This document shows positions 7,737-14,571 of a stretch of 31,209 bases of DNA, one piece after another. The notes below the pieces were generated by a model. The model was not told the DNA's origin. It was given only the letters and a program-made list of their open reading frames with translations, and did not search any database. Within the stretch, counting starts at the first letter, position 1. Each line of letters opens with the position of its first letter. This DNA comes from Deltaproteobacteria bacterium (GTDB taxonomy: Bacteria; Desulfobacterota_B; Binatia; UBA9968), in NCBI GenBank assembly GCA_005879255.1, contig VBKY01000040.1:1-31209 (forward strand), read 5' to 3'. Position numbers and translations under genes: made by a program.

Positions 7737-10034
7737 ATGACTGGACAAAGACACCGCCTACCACCGATGTTTCAAAAGAACGAGGTGCTGTTTGGCCACG
7801 ACGGCACGCCTGGTTTAATCGCCTTTGAAGTCACCGGCGATACGGTGACAATTTTCTCTCGTGATGGCGTTACTACGCGCTCACAAACCGTGCCGTTTCA
7901 ACCGTTATTACTGATGGCGGACGACGACGGCCTCGCGGGCTGGAAGGGCGAGGCCAAAATCGAACCGCTTGCCGGCGAAGGCGCATTCAATCGCTTAGCA
8001 CTGTTTCCCGATCTCAAGCAGCTCGATGACGCCCGATTCTATCTGCAGAAAAAAACCGGTAAACCCCCGTCCGCCGGTGACTCGCCCTACTGGTATTCCA
8101 GCGATCCGCTTCAGCAGTTTCTATTGCTTTCCGGAAAAACTCATTTCCTGGACATGAGCTTTCGCGACTTGCGGCGCATGCAACTCCACATCGAGACTTA
8201 TTGTGCCGACGGTTTCACGTTTCCCAATCCAACACGCGACACCGACTGCATCACGGTGATCGCCCTATCCGACTCGACGGGCTGGGAAAGATTGATTTTC
8301 GGCAAGGAGTCCGACGAACCAGAAATGTTGCGCGAGCTCGTCATCGAGATCCAGCGGCGTGACCCCGACGTCATCGAGGGCCATAATTTGTTTCGATTCG
8401 ATTTAGAATATATCGAAGCCCGCGCCAGACGGCACAACGTCGCGTTAAACTTCGGGCGGGATGGGTCGCGGCTCGCCGGCCACACTTCCCGAATGCAAAT
8501 CGCCGAGCGCACTATCAGTTACCGTAGGTATGAAATTTTCGGCCGCCATATCATCGACACTTGGATCCTGGCGCAGCATTATGATGTCGCCACGAGGGAG
8601 CTGGAAAGCTTCGACTTAAAGGAAATCGCCCGACATTTCGGCATCGCGGGTGCTGACCGAATCTACCTGCCGGCAGACAAAACCAGCTGGTATTTCGATC
8701 ATGATCCCGACACGCTGAGTCGCTGCGCGCTCGATGACGTGCGCGAAACCCGTGCCATTTCGGAAATTTTATCACCCAGTTACTTCGTCGAAGCGCAAAT
8801 TTTCCCGTACAGCTTCCAGCACATTCCGCTGCGCGGCAACGCCACGAAAATCGACACGCTGTTTTTACGCGAGTATTTGCATCAGCGCCGTGCAGTGCCT
8901 TTTCCCGGCGAAGGACGTGAAGTGCTGGGTGGATTTACCGCTATGGAGCTCCAAGGAACCGCTCAGCGCGTCTTACACTGCGACGTAACCTCGCTGTATC
9001 CGTCGATCATGCTGGTTTACAACTATTTGCCGAGCAAGGATGAGCTCGGCCTTTTCTCAGGTTTGCTCCGCGACCTGCGCACGTTTCGAGTAAAGGCCAA
9101 GGAATTAGCGCGTGATGCTGCAGAGGAAGAAAGCAGAAACTATTTCAACGCGCTGCAATCGACGTTTAAAATTCTAATCAACTCTTTTTACGGCTACCTT
9201 GGTTTCCAGATGGGCCACTTTAACGATTTTGACGCGGCGAATCAGGTCACGGCCAAGGGCCGTGACCTGATTCAGTCGGTGATTGCTTGGCTCAAGAAAA
9301 ACGCTGCCAAAATTGTCGAAGTGGACACCGACGGTATCTACTTCATGCCGCCCGAAAGCGTGAAGACCGCAGCAGACGAGGAGCAATTCGGCGCTAATCT
9401 CGCAGCAATTCTTCCCAACGGCATCGAGCTCGAGCTGGACGGCCGTTATCCGGCAATGTTCAGCTATAAAATCAAAAACTACGCGCTGCTGGACGAGCAG
9501 GGGCGATTGCGCATCAAGGGCTCAGGCCTACGATCGCGCGGTCTCGAGCTCTTCCAACGCGAATGGCTGGAAGAAATGCTCTTACTGCTCTTAAAGGATG
9601 ATCGAGCAAAAATCCCGAAACTCTACGAGCGCTATCTTGATGACATCGATCAGCACCGCAAGGAAATTTCCTGGCTCGCGAAAACCGAGACACTACAAGA
9701 CTCGTTGGAGACTTATCAGGCTAAGCTCAAAGCCAAGAAGCGCAACGCCGCCGCGCCCTACGAGCTTGCGCTCAAAGCCGACCGGCGCTACCAGCCGGGC
9801 GATCAGATCTCCTATTACGTCGTCGGAGCGAAAGCCAAGATTAAGATCAACGAGAACTGTAAGCTAGCGTCCGAATGGGACGCCAACAAACCCGACGAAA
9901 ACGTCGAACATTATAAGGCCAAGCTCAAAGAATTGTATGAAAAATTCAAGCCATGGATCGAGGACGGAGCGACAACGGGAGAGCACTCAGGATTGAGCGA
10001 CGATCCGGCTCAGTTCTCGTTAATCAGTTCTTAG
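7737..10034 (+). CDS. family B DNA polymerase with altered exonuclease motifs
   Basis: A 765-residue family B (archaeal/Pol II-like) DNA polymerase. Polymerase motifs are intact: motif A DVTSLYPS (Asp416), motif B KILINSFYG (Lys478) and motif C VDTDGIYF (Asp530, Asp532). The 3'-5' exonuclease domain is present but altered. Exo I reads LHIET, with His151 where the first catalytic Asp is expected and Glu153 kept. Exo II keeps Asn217 and Asp222. Exo III reads CALDD, with Cys330 for the usual Tyr and Asp334 kept. Proofreading may be weak or absent. The frame is open to 7641; I chose the ATG at 7737 because a promoter-like element lies just upstream. A short-chain dehydrogenase follows after 17 bases. 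A role in repair or lesion bypass is possible but inferred. Confidence 0.92.
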   Translation: MTGQRHRLPPMFQKNEVLFGHDGTPGLIAFEVTGDTVTIFSRDGVTTRSQTVPFQPLLLMADDDGLAGWKGEAKIEPLAGEGAFNRLALFPDLKQLDDARFYLQKKTGKPPSAGDSPYWYSSDPLQQFLLLSGKTHFLDMSFRDLRRMQLHIETYCADGFTFPNPTRDTDCITVIALSDSTGWERLIFGKESDEPEMLRELVIEIQRRDPDVIEGHNLFRFDLEYIEARARRHNVALNFGRDGSRLAGHTSRMQIAERTISYRRYEIFGRHIIDTWILAQHYDVATRELESFDLKEIARHFGIAGADRIYLPADKTSWYFDHDPDTLSRCALDDVRETRAISEILSPSYFVEAQIFPYSFQHIPLRGNATKIDTLFLREYLHQRRAVPFPGEGREVLGGFTAMELQGTAQRVLHCDVTSLYPSIMLVYNYLPSKDELGLFSGLLRDLRTFRVKAKELARDAAEEESRNYFNALQSTFKILINSFYGYLGFQMGHFNDFDAANQVTAKGRDLIQSVIAWLKKNAAKIVEVDTDGIYFMPPESVKTAADEEQFGANLAAILPNGIELELDGRYPAMFSYKIKNYALLDEQGRLRIKGSGLRSRGLELFQREWLEEMLLLLLKDDRAKIPKLYERYLDDIDQHRKEISWLAKTETLQDSLETYQAKLKAKKRNAAAPYELALKADRRYQPGDQISYYVVGAKAKIKINENCKLASEWDANKPDENVEHYKAKLKELYEKFKPWIEDGATTGEHSGLSDDPAQFSLISS
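9239..9273. repeat. perfect 16-base inverted repeat inside the polymerase gene
   Basis: The arms GAATCAGGTCACGGCC (9239-9254) and GGCCGTGACCTGATTC (9258-9273) are perfectly complementary and separated by AAG. The segment encodes NQVTAKGRDLIQ, part of the conserved region after polymerase motif B, so the protein sequence is not disrupted. It would form a strong hairpin in mRNA or single-stranded DNA. Confidence 0.9.
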
Positions 10035-10051
10035 TCCGAACACACGAGCAA

Positions 10052-10795
10052 ATGACTCTTACGGTGAACAAAGTCGCTCTGATCACGGGTGGCGCTCGCG
10101 GCATCGGGCGTGCCGTCGCGCTGGACCTGGCTTCGCGAGGCTGGTCGGTAGCTATTTGTTACCGCTCCAGCGCGAAGGAGGCGGCGGAAGTCGTTACCGC
10201 CGTGGAACATCACGGGGTAAATGGTCTGGCAGTGCAATGCGATGTTTCTGATCCCGTGGTCGCAACAGGCTTTGTGCAGCGAGTGAACCGAGAATGGGGC
10301 CGGATCGACGCGCTCATCAACGGCGCCGGTCCATACCATCGAGTTTCTCTGCTGAAGGAAACCAATGACGGGTGGCACTCGATGTTCGACAACAATTTAC
10401 ACCCGGTCTTCTATCTGAGCCAGGCCGTCATTCCGATCATGAGAGAACGAAAGTGGGGCAGAATCGTATGCTTCAGCATGGCGAACGCTGAACAGCTCAT
10501 CGCTCAACCCCAGCTCACCGCGCACTATATAACCAAGGTGGGATTGCTGGCGCTAACTCGTTCTTATGCTCGTCTGATTGCACCAGACGGGATCACGATG
10601 AATTGCGTCTCGCCCGGCTTCATCGATTCAGGCAGCGCGCCCAAAGAAGAGCTGGAACGCACGGTCAAACTTATTCCCGCGGGCTATGTGGGCAGTGTTG
10701 ACGATGCGGCCGCGGCGGTGCGTTTCTTATTGTCCGACGAAGCGCGCTACGTCAATGGCGCGAACATTCAGCTCAGTGGCGCGTGGGGAGTGTAG
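10052..10795 (+). CDS. short-chain dehydrogenase/reductase with unusual active site
   Basis: A 247-residue classical SDR of the FabG-like type. The cofactor motif GGARGIGR is near residues 12-19 and the NNAG position reads NGAG. The expected catalytic Ser is probably Ser142 (CFSMAN). The YxxxK position reads HYITK: His158 stands four residues before Lys162 and Tyr159 is one residue late. Related enzymes usually have YYIAK or similar, so the catalytic Tyr seems to be replaced. PGFIDSG follows as in active members. The frame is open upstream to 9953 inside the polymerase gene; I use the ATG at 10052, 17 bases after the polymerase stop, where the fold begins. Probably co-transcribed with the polymerase. 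Confidence 0.85.
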   Translation: MTLTVNKVALITGGARGIGRAVALDLASRGWSVAICYRSSAKEAAEVVTAVEHHGVNGLAVQCDVSDPVVATGFVQRVNREWGRIDALINGAGPYHRVSLLKETNDGWHSMFDNNLHPVFYLSQAVIPIMRERKWGRIVCFSMANAEQLIAQPQLTAHYITKVGLLALTRSYARLIAPDGITMNCVSPGFIDSGSAPKEELERTVKLIPAGYVGSVDDAAAAVRFLLSDEARYVNGANIQLSGAWGV

Positions 10796-10864
10796 AAAAG
10801 CGCGAAGCGGAAGGCTAGAGTTATTTCTATCCTTATTGTTCAAAATTTATCGGTTTAAATCGAG

Positions 10865-11350
10865 ATGGCGGCACCAAAAGATCACGAACGTGCTCTCGAG
10901 CTTATCGGCGAAGCGATGAAGCACCAGATGGCGCAAGAGTTCGACGAGGCAATTCGCTTGTATAGAAAATCTATCGCGCTCTATCCGACGGCTGATGCGC
11001 ATACTTATTTGGGTTGGGCCTACAGCTTCCAGGGGCGACTCAACGAGGCCATCGCCCAATGTGAAATTGCCATCAGTTTGGATCCGGAGTTTGGTAACCC
11101 CTATAACGACATCGGCGTCTATCTCATGCAGCTGGAGCGGCTCGACGATGCCATTCCCTGGCTAGAGCGAGCTAAGTCCGCCACGCGCTACGAACCGCGT
11201 CATTTTCCTTATATAAACCTGGGCCGAGTCTATTTAACTAAAGGAATGATCCAGAAGGCACTGGAAGAATTTCGCGGAGCGCTGAAAATCAATCCCGGCG
11301 ACCAGGAACTCACGCAACTGGTGGAAGAGTTAGAAACTAAGCTGCAGTGA
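10865..11350 (+). CDS. TPR-repeat protein
   Basis: A 161-residue soluble protein made almost wholly of about four tetratricopeptide repeats (roughly residues 20-43, 44-77, 78-111 and 115-149). Typical units are AHTYLGWAYSFQGRLNEAI and YINLGRVYLTKGMIQKALEEF, each ending in a proline-containing turn (LDPEFGNPY, INPGDQEL). TPR arrays are protein-binding scaffolds. There is no signal peptide, membrane segment or catalytic domain. It lies 69 bases after the dehydrogenase on the same strand and may be transcribed with it. No partner can be named. Confidence 0.85.
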   Translation: MAAPKDHERALELIGEAMKHQMAQEFDEAIRLYRKSIALYPTADAHTYLGWAYSFQGRLNEAIAQCEIAISLDPEFGNPYNDIGVYLMQLERLDDAIPWLERAKSATRYEPRHFPYINLGRVYLTKGMIQKALEEFRGALKINPGDQELTQLVEELETKLQ

Positions 11351-11394
11351 TTTTCGCCTGAATTCGAATCGGCAATTTGACCATGAGCGATAGA

Positions 11395-12717
11395 CTATCT
11401 GGCTTCGGCGATCGCCGCTTCAAAGAGCCGCATCGCCGTCGCCACCTCTTCCTCAGCGACAATTAAAGGCGGACAAAAGCGTAACGTGCTCTCGCCGCAA
11501 CTCAACAAGAGTAACCCCTTCTCAAAACATTTCTGCATGACACGATCGCGCAGCTTGGCGTCCGGCGCATGACTGCCATCATTCCGCTCGAACTCGACGC
11601 CGATCATCAAGCCCAAGCCGCGCACATCGCTGATCTCGCTATAGCGAGATTGCATTGCCATCAGCTTAGTCTTGAGGATTTCACCGACAAATGCGGCGTT
11701 CTTGATCAAGCCCTCTTCCAGCAGCTCAATGGTCGCCAACGCCGCGGCGCACGCCACTGGGTTGCCGCCGAAAGTGCTGCCGTGCGTGCTGCGCGTCCAG
11801 GTGCTGATCTCGTCACGCGCGATCATAGCGCCAAGCGGCATGCCACTGGCAATTCCTTTTGCCGTGCAGAGAATGTCCGGCTCAATGCCCCAATGTTCGC
11901 AGGCGAACATTCTGCCGGTACGGCCGAAACCGGACTGAATCTCATCGAGCACCAGGAGAATGCCGTGTTTTCGGCAAAGTTCTTGGAGCATCGGCAAGTA
12001 TTCTGGCGGCGGTACCACGTATCCGCCCTCACCCTGGATCGGTTCGACAAAGATTGCCGCCACTTCTTCCGGGCGCACCTCGTAGCGAAACAGCACCTTC
12101 TCCAACACACCGACGCACTCGATGCCACAGGACGGATGTTTCAATTGATAGGGGCAGCGGTGACAAAAGCCGTAAGGCACGTGATGCACGCCGGGAATGA
12201 GCGGTCCGAAATGGGCGCGATGGGAAGAGCGGCTGGCAGTCAACGACAAGGAGCCGAGCGTACGGCCGTGAAACGCGCCGTGAAATGCGACGACATGCTG
12301 CCGTTTAGTGTGATAGCGAGCCAATTTGAAGGCCGCTTCCACCGCCTCCGTTCCTGAGTTGGTGAAAAATACTTTCTTAGTCCCGGTGCCCGGCGCAAGC
12401 CGGCTCAGCTTCTCAGCCAAGTCGACCATCGGTTCGTAGTAATAATCACTGCCGCAGATATGCAGAAACTTCCGCGCCTGCGCTTCGATCGCTTGCACCA
12501 CCCGCGGGTGCGAGTGGCCCGTACTGGCCACGGCGATGCCCGCCATGAAATCGAGAAACAAATTGCCATCGACATCCTCGATCACCATGCCGCGCCCTTG
12601 TTTCACGACCAGAGGATAGACCCGGCCATAGGCCGGCGCCGTGTAGCGATGGTCCCGATCGATAATCGCCTTGGCCTTGGGTCCTGGCAGCGGGGTCTTG
12701 ATGTGGGGTGCTTTCAT
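11395..12717 (-). CDS. class III aminotransferase (GABA/acetylornithine type)
   Basis: A 440-residue PLP-dependent class III aminotransferase. The PLP lysine is Lys287 (TAKGIASGMPLGA), the pyridine-nitrogen Asp is Asp258 (LVLDEIQSGFGRTG) and the phosphate-binding SGTEAVEAAF segment is present. A four-cysteine insertion (Cys185, 188, 197 and 201; CHRCPYQ and PSCGIEC) resembles that of archaeal and thermophile 4-aminobutyrate/acetylornithine-like enzymes. It follows an aldehyde dehydrogenase on the same strand, so an omega-amino acid such as GABA is probably deaminated here and the semialdehyde then oxidised. GGAG lies six bases before the start. The substrate is not certain. Confidence 0.9.
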   Translation of the reverse strand: MKAPHIKTPLPGPKAKAIIDRDHRYTAPAYGRVYPLVVKQGRGMVIEDVDGNLFLDFMAGIAVASTGHSHPRVVQAIEAQARKFLHICGSDYYYEPMVDLAEKLSRLAPGTGTKKVFFTNSGTEAVEAAFKLARYHTKRQHVVAFHGAFHGRTLGSLSLTASRSSHRAHFGPLIPGVHHVPYGFCHRCPYQLKHPSCGIECVGVLEKVLFRYEVRPEEVAAIFVEPIQGEGGYVVPPPEYLPMLQELCRKHGILLVLDEIQSGFGRTGRMFACEHWGIEPDILCTAKGIASGMPLGAMIARDEISTWTRSTHGSTFGGNPVACAAALATIELLEEGLIKNAAFVGEILKTKLMAMQSRYSEISDVRGLGLMIGVEFERNDGSHAPDAKLRDRVMQKCFEKGLLLLSCGESTLRFCPPLIVAEEEVATAMRLFEAAIAEAR

Positions 12718-12729
12718 GGAAGTCTCCAG

Positions 12730-12785
12730 TTTCGGGTTTCGAGTCTAAAGTTTCGTGCTGGATTTCTTCAACTCGAAACCCGGAA
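12730..12785. repeat. imperfect inverted repeat between aldehyde dehydrogenase and aminotransferase genes
   Basis: The arms TTTCGGGTTTCGAGT (12730-12744) and ACTCGAAACCCGGAA (12771-12785) pair at 14 of 15 positions around a 26-base loop. A further ACTCGAAACT follows at 12791-12800, reaching into the aldehyde dehydrogenase stop, and another GTTTCG lies in the loop. The element fills the intercistronic gap, so it would form a hairpin between the two coding parts of one transcript. GTTTCG/CGAAAC-rich spacers of this kind look like a dispersed repeat family. Confidence 0.6.
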
Positions 12786-12798
12786 CGCGAACTCGAAA

Positions 12799-14289
12799 CT
12801 ACTCCACGTTATCAATCTGCGCCTTCTGCAGTTTGCCTGAGTAATCGACATAAATCGATTTCCACTCGCTAAAAATATCGTACACGGTGGTACCGGCTTC
12901 GCGATGTCCGTTGCCGGTGTCTTTTACCCCGCCAAACGGCAGATGGACTTCCGCGCCGATGGTCGGCCCGTTGATATAAGTGATGCCGGCCTCGATGTCG
13001 CGCATGGCGCGAAAAGCCCGGCCGACATCCCGGGTGTAAATCGAGCTCGACAAGCCGTACGCCGTGCCGTTGAGCACGTCGATGGCCTCTTCGAAGCTTT
13101 TGATTTCGATAATCGACAGCACCGCCCCGAAGATTTCTTCCTGTGCGATGCGCATGCTCGGCGTGACTTGGTCGAATATCGTCGGTTGGAAAAAGTAGCC
13201 GTTTGCGCACGAACCAGCTTCGTAGACGGAACCGCCCATGAGTAAGCGCGCCCCTTCTTGCCTGCCGATGTCGATGTACTTAAGAACTTTTTCTCTGGCG
13301 GCTTGATTGATCAGCGGACCCATCTCCACGTTCTCATCGAGGCCGTCGCCGATTTTGATTTTCTGCGCGCGCGCCACTAGCATGTCGATCACTTGCTTAG
13401 CCACGTCGCGATGAACGATCAATCGGCTGGTTGCCGTACAGCGCTGCCCGGTCGTTCCAAAAGCGCCCCAAAGCGCACCCTCCACCGCGAGTTCCAAATC
13501 CGCATCTTCCATCACGATCTGCGCATTCTTCCCGCCGAGCTCCAGGGATACCCGCTTCAAGTGTTGGCCGCATACCGAAGCGATCTCCCGTCCGACAGCC
13601 GCCGAACCGGTGAAGGAAACCAGCTGCACGTCACGATGGCGCACCAGCGCAGCGCCCACCTCTTCGCCGCGCCCGTGAATCAAGTTGACAACGCCGGGCG
13701 GCACGCCCGCTTCTTCGAGGACTTCGACCAGCCTGACGGCAGTGTGCGGCGTGTCTTCCGCCGGCTTGAGCACCACGGTGTTGCCGCAGAGCAGCGCCGG
13801 AAACATTTTCCACGTGGGAATCGCCATCGGGAAGTTCCACGGCGTGATCAGCACGCACACGCCGATGGGCATCCTCACGGACATGGCAAATTTGTTCGGC
13901 AACTCGGCGGGTGTCGTTTCGCCGAACAGCCGCCGTCCTTCGCCGGCGACGTAGAAAGCCGTATCGATCCCTTCCTGCACGTCACCGCGGGTTTCTTTGA
14001 GAATTTTTCCCATCTCGCGCGTCATGCCGCGGGCGATTTCTTCCTTATGCTTGCGCAACAATTCGCCGACGCGATAAATCAGCTCACCACGCTTGGGCGC
14101 GGGCACGAGGCGCCAGCTGGCAAACGCTTTCTTCGCGGCGTCAACGGCGCGATCGACGTCGGCCGCCGCGGACGCAGGGAACAGGCCGATCAAATCACCG
14201 CGGTTCGCCGGACTGCGGTTTTCAAAGGTTTTTTCCGACATTGCCGCCAGCCATTTGCCATCGACGAAATTTTTGCATTGCTCAGCCAT
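12799..14289 (-). CDS. NAD(P)-dependent aldehyde dehydrogenase
   Basis: A 496-residue member of the aldehyde dehydrogenase superfamily, typical length. It has the substrate-channel [14 protein letters not shown], the cofactor motif [11 protein letters not shown], the general-base Glu in [11 protein letters not shown] and the nucleophilic Cys in GQRCTATSR. The C-terminal [17 protein letters not shown] block is the usual one. Context with the class III aminotransferase suggests a semialdehyde substrate such as succinate semialdehyde, giving a carboxylic acid for central metabolism. The frame also offers ATG at 14295. I prefer 14289 because GAGG (14302-14299) is nine bases from it but only three from the other. 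Confidence 0.92.
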   Translation of the reverse strand: MAEQCKNFVDGKWLAAMSEKTFENRSPANRGDLIGLFPASAAADVDRAVDAAKKAFASWRLVPAPKRGELIYRVGELLRKHKEEIARGMTREMGKILKETRGDVQEGIDTAFYVAGEGRRLFGETTPAELPNKFAMSVRMPIGVCVLITPWNFPMAIPTWKMFPALLCGNTVVLKPAEDTPHTAVRLVEVLEEAGVPPGVVNLIHGRGEEVGAALVRHRDVQLVSFTGSAAVGREIASVCGQHLKRVSLELGGKNAQIVMEDADLELAVEGALWGAFGTTGQRCTATSRLIVHRDVAKQVIDMLVARAQKIKIGDGLDENVEMGPLINQAAREKVLKYIDIGRQEGARLLMGGSVYEAGSCANGYFFQPTIFDQVTPSMRIAQEEIFGAVLSIIEIKSFEEAIDVLNGTAYGLSSSIYTRDVGRAFRAMRDIEAGITYINGPTIGAEVHLPFGGVKDTGNGHREAGTTVYDIFSEWKSIYVDYSGKLQKAQIDNVE

Positions 14290-14295
14290 GTTCAT

Positions 14296-14302
14296 TCACC
14301 TC
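14296..14302 (-). promoter_or_regulatory. Shine-Dalgarno sequence deciding the aldehyde dehydrogenase start
   Basis: GAGGTGA on the minus strand. Spacing from GAGG is nine bases to the ATG at 14289 and three to the ATG at 14295, so the downstream start is favoured. Confidence 0.45.
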
Positions 14303-14326
14303 GGCTATGCGCCATTGGGTCAGGTT

Positions 14327-14347
14327 TCACCGCCCAGGATACGGTGA
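14327..14347. promoter_or_regulatory. short inverted repeat in the divergent gap
   Basis: TCACCG (14327-14332) and CGGTGA (14342-14347) form 6-base arms with a 9-base loop in the 282-base gap between the divergent aldehyde dehydrogenase and TctA genes. It could be an operator for the dehydrogenase operon; nothing else in the sequence supports that. Apart from this and the element at 14499-14539, the gap shows no gene. Confidence 0.2.
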
Positions 14348-14498
14348 TTTTAAAGCCCTGCTGCCCGGAACACAATGTAAATGCAGATCGCAAACCAGCT
14401 CGCTCACTGTCGATCCCGTCGGCCCCAGCGAAATCGACAAAGATATCTCCAACTGTTCAAGCTCGTTACTGCCTTGATCGGTTAACGCAAAGATATTC

Positions 14499-14539
14499 TT
14501 TACAATTAGCGGTGATGTTGATATTGAGCGACGAATATC
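14499..14539 (+). promoter_or_regulatory. possible promoter and operator of the TctA-TctB gene
   Basis: TTTACA at 14499-14504 and TATTGA at 14522-14527 are separated by 17 bases and could be -35 and -10 boxes. The -10 box overlaps an inverted repeat, GATATT (14520-14525) and AATATC (14534-14539) with an 8-base loop. A regulator bound there would block the promoter. The matches to consensus are weak. Confidence 0.25.
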
Positions 14540-14571
14540 GAGCAGAGGAGTCCTCAAGGAAGTAGATTATC

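Noticed and set aside
9953..10051. Upstream extension of the short-chain dehydrogenase into the polymerase gene
   Set aside because: The extra 33 residues are basic, unrelated to the SDR fold, and overlap the polymerase end in another frame. The fold begins right after the ATG at 10052.
11569..12357. 262-codon open frame opposite the class III aminotransferase
   Set aside because: Same reason: a complete enzyme is on the other strand, and this frame has no domain or ribosome site.
13393..14565. 390-codon open frame on the plus strand opposite the aldehyde dehydrogenase
   Set aside because: The minus-strand frame encodes a full aldehyde dehydrogenase with all motifs. The plus-strand translation is rich in Arg, His and Gln with no recognisable domain, as expected of an antisense shadow in GC-rich DNA.
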